Virus record (IMG/VR): IMGVR_UViG_3300036785_000582
Span: 1 to 44,287 of that record
Origin: a virus
Direction: 5' to 3' (one strand)
DNA: 44,287 bases
Part shown: positions 23,630 through 31,532 of the stretch, piece by piece
Numbering within the stretch: the first letter of the stretch is position 1
Layout of the letters: every line of letters begins with the position of its first letter
Notes under the pieces: model-generated
What the model was told of the DNA's origin: nothing
What the model saw: the letters and a program-made list of their open reading frames with translations, nothing else
Databases searched by the model: none
Program-made: the position numbers and the translations under genes

Positions 23630-25498
23630 ATGCGCACGCCTGCGGTCACGACGGTCGATTTCGAGACGATGCCGATACGGCCTCGCCCGGAGTACCCGCC
23701 CGTGCCCGTGGGCGTGAGCGTTCTCATGCCTAACGAAAGAAAGGCGCACTACTATGCTTGGGGACATCCTACCAAAAATAACTGCACAAAGCGAGACGCG
23801 GCTCGGGTGCTGCGAGATGTGTGGCATAGTGAAACCCCGCTGCTATTCCACCACGCTAAGTTTGACATTGCAGTGGCGGAAGCACATTTCGACCTGGACC
23901 CTCCACAGGTTGATCGTATCCACGATACCATGTTTCTACTGTTCCTCCACGACCCCCACGCCGCCGATCTCGCGCTCAAGCCATCTGCCGAGCGACTACT
24001 TGGCGAGCCTCCGGAAGAGCGTGACCGACTTAGAGAATGGATTCTCGCAAACCGATCAAGAGTACCTTTTAAGTTTACTCCAAAAGAGTGGGGATCGGCC
24101 ATCGCCTACGCCCCCGGAGACCTGACGGGCGAATATGCTAATGGGGATTGCACCCGCACCAGGGGGTTGTTCAAGCATCTATTCCCCATTATCGTTGAAC
24201 GAGGAATGCTGAATGCGTACCTACGCGAAAGGAAGCTGCTGCCGATTTTGCTCGAGAACGAGCGAGTGGGAATTAGAGTCGACGAGCCCGCACTTAGAGC
24301 AGACACCGCCCTGTACGACGCGGCGCTGGCGCAGGCTGACCTGTGGTTGCGGAAAAGACTCAAGGTTAGTAATCTTAATCTCGATAACGACGGAGAGCTT
24401 GCCGCCGCCCTTGCGAGCCAACAAGTTATCTCGGATGAAGCCTGGACACTCACAGCCACCGGGCGACGCAGTGTAAGCAAGACCAACCTGACGCCCGACA
24501 TGTTCAACGACGTGCGCGTCGCCCAGGTGCTGGGTTATAGGAATAGACTGACGACGTGCCTGAAGATGTTCATGCACCCTTGGCTGCGGCAAGTGGATGC
24601 GCGCGGCGAACCGTTCGTCAGCACTAACTGGAACCAAGTGCGCGGCACGGGTGGCGGCACCAGGACTGGACGTCCGTCCAGTAGCGACCCCAACTTCTTT
24701 AACATCAGCAAATCATGGGATAGAAATGACGACGGTTATGTTCATCCAGGTTTCTTGCGATATTTGCTCGCCCTACCCCTGGTGCGGAAATATCTTCTGC
24801 CCGATCGTGGTGAAACATGGTGCCACCGAGATTACAATGGTCAAGAGCTTAGAATATTCGGGCATTACGAAGACGGCTCGCTCATGCGAGACTACAACGC
24901 CAACCCCCGGCTAGATGTTCACGACCACGTTCGTCAGCTTATTGAGGATATAACTGGGAACGTGTTCGCGCGCCGACAGGTAAAGGTCGCCAATTTCAGG
25001 CGCATATACGGGGGCGGTGTGCCCGCCACAGCGGCGGGACTTGGGTGCAGCCTAGCCGAGGCCGCCCACTTGCTCGACGCCCACGGGCGCGCCCTGCCGG
25101 GCCTGCGCACGCTCACGAACCAGATAAAGAGCATGGCCGCCGCTGGCGAACCCATCGTCACCTGGGGCGGGCGTGAGTACTACTGCGAGCCGCCGGGCTA
25201 TTCGAAGAAACACGACCGGGTCATGAACAAAGACTACAAGCTGCTGAACTATCTCGTCCAAGGCAGCGCCGCCGAGGTAACGAAGGAAGCCATGATCGCC
25301 TATCACGCGCACCCTAAGAGGAGAGGTAGGTTCCTGGTCGCCGTGTACGACGAGATGAACATATCGGCGCGCAACGTGCGTAACGAGATGAAAGTGCTGG
25401 GCGAGTGCATGGAGGATATCGAAATGGACGTACCCATGCTGACCGATGGCAAGACAGGGCTCAATTGGGCCGAATTGGAGGAATATCATGGACGTTAG
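23630..25498 (+). CDS. DNA polymerase, family A
   Basis: The 622-residue replicative polymerase. It has a 3'-5' exonuclease domain (VDFETMP with D10/E12; LLFHHAKFDI; ANGDCTRTRGL), then thumb and palm/fingers: TGRPSSSDPNFFNIS, motif A HRDYNGQELRI, motif B RRQVKVANFRRIYGGG and motif C VYDEM (about 572-576). Motif C has Tyr where most Pol I enzymes have His (HDE). The size fits T7-like and related phage polymerases. It begins immediately after the previous stop. The hypermodification genes downstream imply that it must accept 5-hydroxymethyl-dUTP as substrate. Confidence 0.92.
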   Translation: MRTPAVTTVDFETMPIRPRPEYPPVPVGVSVLMPNERKAHYYAWGHPTKNNCTKRDAARVLRDVWHSETPLLFHHAKFDIAVAEAHFDLDPPQVDRIHDTMFLLFLHDPHAADLALKPSAERLLGEPPEERDRLREWILANRSRVPFKFTPKEWGSAIAYAPGDLTGEYANGDCTRTRGLFKHLFPIIVERGMLNAYLRERKLLPILLENERVGIRVDEPALRADTALYDAALAQADLWLRKRLKVSNLNLDNDGELAAALASQQVISDEAWTLTATGRRSVSKTNLTPDMFNDVRVAQVLGYRNRLTTCLKMFMHPWLRQVDARGEPFVSTNWNQVRGTGGGTRTGRPSSSDPNFFNISKSWDRNDDGYVHPGFLRYLLALPLVRKYLLPDRGETWCHRDYNGQELRIFGHYEDGSLMRDYNANPRLDVHDHVRQLIEDITGNVFARRQVKVANFRRIYGGGVPATAAGLGCSLAEAAHLLDAHGRALPGLRTLTNQIKSMAAAGEPIVTWGGREYYCEPPGYSKKHDRVMNKDYKLLNYLVQGSAAEVTKEAMIAYHAHPKRRGRFLVAVYDEMNISARNVRNEMKVLGECMEDIEMDVPMLTDGKTGLNWAELEEYHGR

Positions 25499-25697
25499 TG
25501 AAAAACTGGCTAAGGCGCTGGAGGAAGCGGGTCTGCCCGAGATGGCCGAGCGGGCGCGTAGGGATTACTACCACGATTTCAAGAGCCCTCTGGCCTTACC
25601 CGCCACGGTGCTCGCCATGGATCTGGAATTGGCGGGCACGCCTGCGGCGATGGCGGTGCGGAAGCGCCACGTCGAAGATGGGGAGTTCGATGCGTGA
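25488..25697 (+). CDS. Small helical hypothetical protein
   Basis: 69 residues from the ATG at 25488, preceded by GGAGG inside the polymerase 3' end (11-nt overlap). Three helices are likely (EKLAKALEEAGLPEMAERARR, ...ATVLAMDLELAG..., AMAVRKRHVEDG). Unknown function; it may accompany the polymerase. Confidence 0.65.
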   Translation: MDVSEKLAKALEEAGLPEMAERARRDYYHDFKSPLALPATVLAMDLELAGTPAAMAVRKRHVEDGEFDA

Positions 25698-25999
25698 CTA
25701 TCTACGTTGACGACGTTCGCCATCAGTACGGTCGCATGGTGATGTGTCACATGTGGGCCGACGACGTGGACGAACTTCACGCTGAGGCTAAGAAGCTGGG
25801 GCTGCGCCGGTCGTGGTTCCAGCAACCGCCCAAGGCGTCGTGGGAACACTACGATATCAGCCTGTCGATCAAAGCGAGAGCGATGGCGCGCGGGGCTGTA
25901 CTCACGGATAAATACGGCCCCGTTGAACACGTCGCGCGTCTGCGCGGCGACACCCGTAAGCTGGAGATGATAAAGCGATGCCGAGCCCTTCCCCGGTAA
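25694..25999 (+). CDS. DUF4031 protein
   Basis: 101 residues, GTG start at 25694 overlapping the previous stop (GTGA). IYVDDVRHQYGRM, a CHMWADDVDELHAEAKKLGL box and WEHYDIS followed by ARGAV are the hallmarks of DUF4031, a small family common in phages and bacteria with no assigned activity. Confidence 0.82.
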   Translation: MTIYVDDVRHQYGRMVMCHMWADDVDELHAEAKKLGLRRSWFQQPPKASWEHYDISLSIKARAMARGAVLTDKYGPVEHVARLRGDTRKLEMIKRCRALPR

Positions 26000-26652
26000 A
26001 GGCGTGGTCCTGGTCACGCTATAAGGCATATAAGGACTGCCCTGCGGCGTTCTACTACGACTTGCGGGCCACGGGGCCTAAGCCGCCGATGCCGCCCGCC
26101 ATGCAGCGCGGCGACACGATCCACCTGCTGGCTGAGAAGTACGCCAAGGGCGTGCTGAAAGCTGTTCCTGCAGAACTGGCGCGGTTCGACGCGCAGTTCA
26201 AGGAAGTGGTCAAGCTCAACCCCATTGTCGAGAAGGGGTGGGGGTTCAACCGACAGTGGGAGTACATCGACCAGCCGGATTGGTTCGGCCCCGCGACATG
26301 GTTCCGCATGAAGGCCGACCTTATGATCGTGTATGAGGATGACACAGCGGACCTTATCGACCACAAGACCGGGCAGATGTACGGCGACAACGAAGAGCAA
26401 GTGGAGCTGTTCGCCGTGGCGGGGTTCAACCGCTTTCCACATGTGCGCCATATCACGACGCGCCTGTGGTATCTCGACCTGGGCAAGGAAGTTGTCGAGG
26501 AGTTCAGCGAAAAGCAGTTGCCCGGTCTGATCGCCAAGTGGGAACGCAAGATCAAGCCGCTGTTCAACGACCGCAAGTTCGCTCCACTTCCATCGTGGCG
26601 CTGCGCCCGGTGCAACTGGAGCAAAGCCAATGGTGGACCATGCAAGTTCTAG
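25978..26652 (+). CDS. Cas4/RecB-like PD-(D/E)XK nuclease with predicted Fe-S cluster
   Basis: 224 residues. The nuclease core has RGDTIHLLAE (H49), KADLMIV (D114), LIDHKTG (D128, K130) and a helix with Q141. Four cysteines, C21 near the N-terminus and C209, C212, C222 at the C-terminus, match the 4Fe-4S arrangement of Cas4 and AddB-type exonucleases. There is no CRISPR array or cas gene here, so it is probably a phage recombination or DNA-degrading exonuclease. It overlaps the DUF4031 gene by 22 nt. Confidence 0.82.
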   Translation: MPSPSPVKAWSWSRYKAYKDCPAAFYYDLRATGPKPPMPPAMQRGDTIHLLAEKYAKGVLKAVPAELARFDAQFKEVVKLNPIVEKGWGFNRQWEYIDQPDWFGPATWFRMKADLMIVYEDDTADLIDHKTGQMYGDNEEQVELFAVAGFNRFPHVRHITTRLWYLDLGKEVVEEFSEKQLPGLIAKWERKIKPLFNDRKFAPLPSWRCARCNWSKANGGPCKF

Positions 26653-26834
26653 AGTCTGGCGCAATCATAAATATCTACTTGTACGCCAGCATTGTGTCGG
26701 TGGTGCTGACCACGCGAGGCGCGCACTTAGCCATAGACATGACCGACGACGAAGCCGTTGCCTTCTACCACGAACTACAGCGCAAGTTAACCCAGAAAGG
26801 ATTGTTCGATGCCCCACATGATGATAGATCTTGA
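26640..26834 (+). CDS. Small hypothetical protein between nuclease genes
   Basis: 64 residues from the ATG at 26640, overlapping the Cas4-like gene by 13 nt and the exonuclease gene by 26 nt. It has a hydrophobic strand (IINIYLYASIVSVVLTT) and an acidic helix (MTDDEAVAFYHELQRKL). The overlaps make it less certain than its neighbours, but without it a 157-nt gap would interrupt a tightly packed operon. Confidence 0.5.
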   Translation: MQVLESGAIINIYLYASIVSVVLTTRGAHLAIDMTDDEAVAFYHELQRKLTQKGLFDAPHDDRS

Positions 26835-27339
26835 AACCCTCGGGGTTATCCCCGGCTGCCCCATCCTGTCGGTCGGCGCGGTGATGTTCAATCCACGCTC
26901 GGGCGTGCTGGGCGATACCTTCTATGTCGTCGCCGACCAAGACCAAGCGGTGTACGGGTTCAAGTCTGAGCCGCGCACGCTCGAATGGTGGTCCAGGCAG
27001 AGCGAAGAAGCCCGCGCGGTCTTCGACTACCCGGCCCGTGTGTCGATAAAGGACATGCTGGCGCTGTTCAGTACGTGGTTCAAGGAACGTAATGACTCTA
27101 TCGTGTGGGGCAACGGCGGCGACTTCGACCCGCCCATCCTGGCCAAGGCGTACGCTATGGTCGGCTATCCCATTCCATGGATGCCCTACAACGTCCGGTG
27201 CTACCGCACGATTAAGAACCTACGTCCCGACGTAAAGATCAAGCGACACGGCAGTGAGCATAATGCGCTCGCTGACGCCATCGCGCAAGCCGTCCACCTA
27301 ATGGACATCGTGGAACAATCCACGTTAACTCTAGCATAG
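26809..27339 (+). CDS. DnaQ-fold 3'-5' exonuclease, Rv2179c-like
   Basis: 176 residues. MIDLETLG (D6 or D7 and E9), VWGNGGDFDPPIL (D105) and HNALADAIAQA (H151, D156) form the DEDDh active site. The TLEWWSRQSEEAR segment is characteristic of the Rv2179c-like 3'-5' exoribonuclease group used by many phages. It may act on RNA or ssDNA ends during replication. Confidence 0.85.
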   Translation: MPHMMIDLETLGVIPGCPILSVGAVMFNPRSGVLGDTFYVVADQDQAVYGFKSEPRTLEWWSRQSEEARAVFDYPARVSIKDMLALFSTWFKERNDSIVWGNGGDFDPPILAKAYAMVGYPIPWMPYNVRCYRTIKNLRPDVKIKRHGSEHNALADAIAQAVHLMDIVEQSTLTLA

Positions 27340-27349
27340 AGGGATACCC

Positions 27350-27658
27350 ATGTCGAAAGAAGTTAAAGGTCTGCCCGTGCCGGGCTACAAGCCGACGCAG
27401 TCGCAGGAAGCTATCCAGGCGGTCACAAAGATCAAGCACGCCGAAGAACGTGTGCTGCGGCTGATTGATGAGTTGGTCGAAGATGAAGATGAAGTTATTT
27501 CGCCGGACACGCGCTGGCTGTCTATTGCCCGCACCCACTTCCAAGAAGGCTTCATGGCGGCGTCGCGGGCTGTGTTCCAACCCGAGCGCATTGACGACCT
27601 ACCCGAGGATGCCGAAGAAATAGACCCCGAAGAAGACAATGAGGATCCGGAGGACTAG
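27350..27658 (+). CDS. Acb2/Tad1-type cyclic-nucleotide sponge (anti-CBASS/anti-Thoeris)
   Basis: 102 residues. The core (about 12-79) has GYKPTQSQEAIQAVTKIKHAE, a long helix, then DTRWLSIARTHFQEGFMAASRAV followed by QPE. This two-helix hairpin pattern, with its D-x-RW-x-x-IA-x-TH-x-Q-x-GFMA-x-x-RAV box, is that of the Acb2/Tad1 hairpin family. Acb2 proteins form oligomers that sequester cyclic di- and trinucleotides from CBASS; Tad1 binds cyclic-ADP-ribose-type signals of Thoeris. The acidic C-terminal tail (about 82-102) is an addition. A GGGATACCC stretch precedes the ATG. Ligand specificity cannot be read from the sequence. Confidence 0.82.
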   Translation: MSKEVKGLPVPGYKPTQSQEAIQAVTKIKHAEERVLRLIDELVEDEDEVISPDTRWLSIARTHFQEGFMAASRAVFQPERIDDLPEDAEEIDPEEDNEDPED

Positions 27659-28040
27659 GCGCGAACGTGAGCTAGTCGAGAACCCGGTTCGTCGCCGGGC
27701 GCTCGATGAGCTTGGTGTCCCCAGCGTGAAGCTGAGTTTTCGCGCTGGGGGCGGCACCAGCATGCCCGACGTTCTTTACTTCCTCCCTGGTGGCAAGCCC
27801 TTGCTTCACGAATACAAGTGGGGTACGCTCGACCCCGAGCCAAAGCAAGTTTACACACATCACTGGTTACGAGGACTAGGGTATGACGTCGAAGTCCACA
27901 ACAACGTCGAAGAAGCTCTACAAAGTATTCGCGCAGCCGTGGAAGCCTCACCCCTATATGAAAAAGGGAGTCAAGTGGCTCCTAGAACACGCGGCCGCAG
28001 GCTTGTTCTTAGACCCCGGTCTTGGAAAGACGAGTATTAG
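27639..28040 (+). CDS. VRR-NUC nuclease
   Basis: 133 residues, overlapping the sponge gene by 20 nt. The active site of the PD-(D/E)XK VRR-NUC fold is visible: GGTSMPDVLYF (D44), LLHEYKWG (E58, K60), Q70 in PKQVYTHHWL, and the closing GYDVEVHNNVEEALQSI. Stand-alone VRR-NUC proteins in phages act on structured DNA, for example Holliday junctions. The last 50 or so residues are read from DNA that also encodes the helicase N-terminus. Confidence 0.82.
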   Translation: MRIRRTRRERELVENPVRRRALDELGVPSVKLSFRAGGGTSMPDVLYFLPGGKPLLHEYKWGTLDPEPKQVYTHHWLRGLGYDVEVHNNVEEALQSIRAAVEASPLYEKGSQVAPRTRGRRLVLRPRSWKDEY

Positions 28041-29334
28041 TCTCGCGGCATTCTGTTTCCTGCTCAAGCGCGGAGTGGCGCGCAAGGCGCTGGTGATCGC
28101 CCCCATCCGAGCGGTGTACGACGTGTGGCCCGCCGAGGTAAAGAAGTGGTTGGACTTCAACCATTTGCGACTCGCCATCCTGCATGGGCCGCATAAGGAG
28201 GAAGCCCTGGCCAGCGACGCCGACATATACGTGATCAACCCCGAGGGCATTCCGTGGCTGCTCCAGGGCGGCCCGCGCGCGTGGCGGGCGCTGGGGTTCG
28301 ACACGCTTATCATAGACGAGTTGTCGAAGTGGAAGAACTCCCAGGGCGTGCGCTTCAAGCAATTCAAACATTATCTCGACACCTTCGACCGGCGCTGGGG
28401 GCTCACCGGGTCACCGGCGGCGAACGGTCTGCTCGACCTGTTCGGGCAGATGTACATGCTGGACCTGGGGCGCTCTCTCGGTCGGTATATCACGCACTAC
28501 CGGACAGCGTTCTTTACCAATCCCGACAAGATGGGCTGGAAGTGGGTGCCGATGGCGGGCGGCGCAAAGGAGGCAATCTATGAACGCATCAAGCCGGTGG
28601 CCCTACGCATGGAGGACAAGGACTATCTCGATTTACCGGAAATTGTACCCCTATGGGTCCCGCTTACCCTACCAGCAAAAGTGCGCAAAATCTACGACGC
28701 CCTCGAAGACGACCTTATCGCCCAGATTGAGTCAGGTGTCGTGGTGGCTGCTAACGCGGCTGCGGCGGGAACCAAACTATGGCAGATATGTAATGGCGGG
28801 CTTTATGTGGACGATGATATTGCAACAAAGATCACCGGCCGAACCGCGCGCACGACCCTTCATCTTCATAACGTCAAAACGGATTGGCTATCGGAACTTG
28901 TCGATGAGCTCCAAGGCGAGCCTCTCCTAGTGTGCTACCAGTTCGACCAAGACCTAGACCGGCTGCTGGCGCGCTTTCCCGACACGCCGGTGTTCGGGGC
29001 CAATCGGACCCTAAACACCCAGATACAGAACGAGTGGAACGACAACGAACTCCCGCTAGTGTTCGGCCAGCAGGACAGTATCGCCCACGCTCTTAATTTA
29101 CAAGGCGGCAGCGCCTGTCATATCGCCCACTATAGCCTGACGTGGAACCTCGAGACGTTCGACCAAGTGCTGCGGCGCATTAGAAGGCAAGGAAACACCA
29201 GCGCGCGGGTGTTCCAACACCTACCGTTCATGGTCGGCACCACCGACGAAGACAGACGCTTCGCCCTGCGACATAAAGCCTCGGGCCAGAAAGCTCTCCT
29301 CGATGCATTAAAAAAGCGCCGGGGTGTAAAATAA
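27883..29334 (+). CDS. SNF2-type DEAD/DEAH helicase
   Basis: 483 residues. Motif I is DPGLGKT (44-50), motif II IIDELS (143-148), motif III LTGSP (174-178), and motif VI QVLRRIRRQG (about 428-437), with PHPYMKKGVKWLLE at the N-terminus, as in phage SF2 helicases of the SNF2 group. It probably translocates on DNA during replication or recombination. The ATG at 27883 is the only start that keeps the family N-terminus, forcing a 158-nt out-of-frame overlap with the VRR-NUC gene. Confidence 0.9.
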   Translation: MTSKSTTTSKKLYKVFAQPWKPHPYMKKGVKWLLEHAAAGLFLDPGLGKTSISLAAFCFLLKRGVARKALVIAPIRAVYDVWPAEVKKWLDFNHLRLAILHGPHKEEALASDADIYVINPEGIPWLLQGGPRAWRALGFDTLIIDELSKWKNSQGVRFKQFKHYLDTFDRRWGLTGSPAANGLLDLFGQMYMLDLGRSLGRYITHYRTAFFTNPDKMGWKWVPMAGGAKEAIYERIKPVALRMEDKDYLDLPEIVPLWVPLTLPAKVRKIYDALEDDLIAQIESGVVVAANAAAAGTKLWQICNGGLYVDDDIATKITGRTARTTLHLHNVKTDWLSELVDELQGEPLLVCYQFDQDLDRLLARFPDTPVFGANRTLNTQIQNEWNDNELPLVFGQQDSIAHALNLQGGSACHIAHYSLTWNLETFDQVLRRIRRQGNTSARVFQHLPFMVGTTDEDRRFALRHKASGQKALLDALKKRRGVK

Positions 29335-29371
29335 CCCTTGCAACGCCCACAGAGTCAGGTAAGGTAGTCTG

Positions 29372-30118
29372 ATGCCCGCCATCCCAAAACCTCCGTTCGT
29401 AGTCCACGACACCGCCGCTTATGCGGGGAGTGGGCTAAAGGCGGCCAAGTATGTCATGACGCGCCGCGTCGATACGTTTCACGTCGGTGTCGGTTACTTT
29501 ATATCCAAGGGTAAGGTGGACATGCTCACGGTCCACGACCGCGATTTCGCATCACGGCGCTACGTCGTCACAACCGACGACGCCGAAAAGTTTGTCAGGG
29601 ACATGGTGTCCCTGGCGAAAACCAAGGGCGGCTCAACCGAGGCGTTCCTTTTACTAGGAGAAAAGAACATGGCTAAACTGTCCCGCAGGCAAGCCGCCGT
29701 CGCACCCGAGCCCGAGCCCGACGAGCCTGAAGAAGAAGCCCCCGCGCCTGCGCCCAAGGGTCGCCGGGGTCGGGTCGCGGCTGCGGCCCCCGAGCCCGAG
29801 CCCGAGCCCGAAGAAGCTCCGACGGCCAAGGCCAAGCGTGGAGCGGCCAAGGCTGTCCGCGCTGCCGCCAAGGTTGCGCCCGCACCCACCGCCAAGAAGG
29901 TGGTGGGCCGGTCGAACATCCCCGACACGGCCAAGATCAAGATCTTGACCAACAAGAAGGAGAACCCGTACCGTCCCGACACCAAGGCGGCGGCGACGTT
30001 CGACCTGATGGTCGAGAGCGCCACGGTCGGCGAATTTCGGGACAACGTGGATACCGACGAACACGATCCCGGTTATCTGCGCTACGCCAGCCGCGACGGC
30101 TACGTGGAGTTTGTCTAA
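29372..30118 (+). CDS. NPY(K/R)P-domain protein with possible internal start
   Basis: 248 residues. The N-terminal domain (1-95) is unrecognised, with HVGVGYFISKGKVDMLTVHD and a helix (DAEKFVRDMVSLAK). A Glu/Pro/Ala/Lys-rich linker (about 101-185) leads to the C-terminal domain NPYRPDTKAAATFDLM (198-213) and DPGYLRYASRDGYVEF, paralogous to the protein at 13039-13533. A strong AGGAG stands 8 nt before an in-frame ATG at 29669, which would give a 149-residue product with the same layout as the 164-residue paralogue. Two products from one gene are therefore likely. Confidence 0.75.
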   Translation: MPAIPKPPFVVHDTAAYAGSGLKAAKYVMTRRVDTFHVGVGYFISKGKVDMLTVHDRDFASRRYVVTTDDAEKFVRDMVSLAKTKGGSTEAFLLLGEKNMAKLSRRQAAVAPEPEPDEPEEEAPAPAPKGRRGRVAAAAPEPEPEPEEAPTAKAKRGAAKAVRAAAKVAPAPTAKKVVGRSNIPDTAKIKILTNKKENPYRPDTKAAATFDLMVESATVGEFRDNVDTDEHDPGYLRYASRDGYVEFV

Positions 30119-30126
30119 ACTCACAG

Positions 30127-30152
30127 CCCCCGGTCGCAAGGCCGGGGGTTTT
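30127..30152 (+). terminator. Intrinsic terminator with GNRA loop
   Basis: A 9-bp stem (30127-30135 with 30140-30148, one G-T pair) with a GCAA loop is followed by TTTT. It lies between stop 30118 and the hypermodification genes, so those genes may be partly uncoupled from the upstream operon. Confidence 0.8.
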
Positions 30153-30165
30153 CCTTGGGGATATT

Positions 30166-30909
30166 ATGAACGTATTGGAATTTGGCGACGCCAAGCTGGC
30201 GTTGCAAGACATAGACCCGTTGTACCGGGCGCTCAAGGAAATGAAGTGGCCCAGGCAGAAGCTGTGTGAATACACCCTGGCGTTCGTGAGCTTCGACCAC
30301 GCCGGGCTGGCGTGTTGGGTGTGCGAACATGACAACTTCTGGACTGGCATGACCAACGCCGCTGAGAATAAACTCAGGGGCGCGCCGCGCCGCTACTTCT
30401 TCCCCCGCGTCGCCACGCCCGCCGTGCGCACGCTACGCGACCGCTATGGGTCGGCGAAGACCGCGCTCGACGCCCTGGCAGGCCCCTACGCGCAGGCGGA
30501 GGCCCTGCTGCGCACATGGCCCCACTACGGCCCCACAGCCTGCTTCAAGCTCTGCGACATGGCCGAGCGGGTGTGCGGGGTCAATGTGGACTTCTCAATG
30601 GTGACACCCGAACAGCTTATGTCCAATAAGATGGTCACGAAGGGCGTCTATAAGGCGATGCACAGCCTGGGCGTGGATTCCCCCAACAGTTTGTTCAGGG
30701 CCATGCGCCGTCACCCGTGGCGCACCCTGGCCGGGCCGGGTTTCGACCGGCCCTTGAACATGCAGGAGTTTGAAACAATCTTATGCTACTACTCCCACGA
30801 CGATGGTAAGAACAAACACCTGCCCGGCATGGATATCGAGAACATTTGCGGGGAGCTATTCGGCTGGGGTAAGATAGCGGAGAGGTTGATCAAATGCATA
30901 CGGTCGTGA
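30166..30909 (+). CDS. Amino acid:DNA transferase-like protein (thymine pyrophosphorylase clade)
   Basis: 247 residues matching the ADDT/alpha-glutamyl-putrescinyl thymine pyrophosphorylase pattern: FW (58-59) and RRYFFPR (75-81), a YGPTACFKLCDMAERV helix (121-136), VDF, then EFETILCYYSH (201-211), KHLPGMDI (217-224) and a GWGKIAERL C-terminal helix. In characterised systems this family displaces pyrophosphate from pyrophosphoryl-5-hydroxymethyl-dU in DNA with an amino acid or polyamine. The kinase genes and a TS homologue directly downstream support this role. The substrate (glycine, glutamate, putrescine or other) cannot be told. It follows a terminator. Confidence 0.78.
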   Translation: MNVLEFGDAKLALQDIDPLYRALKEMKWPRQKLCEYTLAFVSFDHAGLACWVCEHDNFWTGMTNAAENKLRGAPRRYFFPRVATPAVRTLRDRYGSAKTALDALAGPYAQAEALLRTWPHYGPTACFKLCDMAERVCGVNVDFSMVTPEQLMSNKMVTKGVYKAMHSLGVDSPNSLFRAMRRHPWRTLAGPGFDRPLNMQEFETILCYYSHDDGKNKHLPGMDIENICGELFGWGKIAERLIKCIRS

Positions 30910-31532
30910 AAATAGCCGGTTGCAGCGGGTCGGGCAAGTCCGATATCATGCGCCACGTCATCGACTTGGCGAAGCTGCGTCCCTACGTCCCTTCTAAAAG
31001 CGTTAAAGTCGAAGCCTATATGGGAACCTACGAAGGCGCGCACGTAACAGTCCTGGGCAGCTACGTGAACCAGTGCGGCGGCATGGATGGCATCCAGGGC
31101 AAGGACATTCGCATCGACCTTATCCGCAAGTATGCGGGTGTTCCCAACTCTATAACCTTCATGGAGGGTCTCATCGTTGGCAAGTGCTATGGCGAGATTG
31201 GTAAGATAAGCGAGGAGGAGAACCAGATGGGGCGCTGGCTCTACGCATGGCTCGACACCCCGTTGGAGGTATGCATATCCCGTGTCATGCAGCGGCGCGT
31301 AGACAAGGGCAACCTGAAGCCCTTCGATCCCGAGCGCACGATGCTGCAGAACTGGAAGACTAGTTTCAGCGCCTACCGTCGCGCGGGCGAAGCGGGCCAT
31401 CCCCAACACCTTATAGACTGGCGGATGTCTTCGAAAGTCGCGGCTCGTAAACTCCTCGCAACAGCACTGGAAATGCACAATGCTCCTCGTAAAAGAGTTG
31501 AACGCGTTCATAAGAGAACGAGAGAAAATTAG
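30894..31532 (+). CDS. P-loop kinase, probable 5-hmdU (DNA) kinase component
   Basis: 212 residues. A P-loop GCSGSGKS (9-16) heads a nucleotide-kinase-like fold with EGLIVGKCYGEIG, WLDTPLEVCISRVMQRR (lid/Arg region) and a Lys/Arg-rich C-terminus. It overlaps the transferase gene by 16 nt and the helical-domain gene by 53 nt. In thymidine-hypermodifying phages a P-loop kinase phosphorylates 5-hydroxymethyl-dU in DNA; another option is a 5-hmdUMP kinase supplying the triphosphate pool. Context favours one of these two. Confidence 0.72.
   Translation: MHTVVKIAGCSGSGKSDIMRHVIDLAKLRPYVPSKSVKVEAYMGTYEGAHVTVLGSYVNQCGGMDGIQGKDIRIDLIRKYAGVPNSITFMEGLIVGKCYGEIGKISEEENQMGRWLYAWLDTPLEVCISRVMQRRVDKGNLKPFDPERTMLQNWKTSFSAYRRAGEAGHPQHLIDWRMSSKVAARKLLATALEMHNAPRKRVERVHKRTREN

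Noticed and set aside
25978-26652. Cas4 as part of a CRISPR system
   Set aside because: No array or other cas genes; stand-alone Cas4-like nucleases are common in phages.
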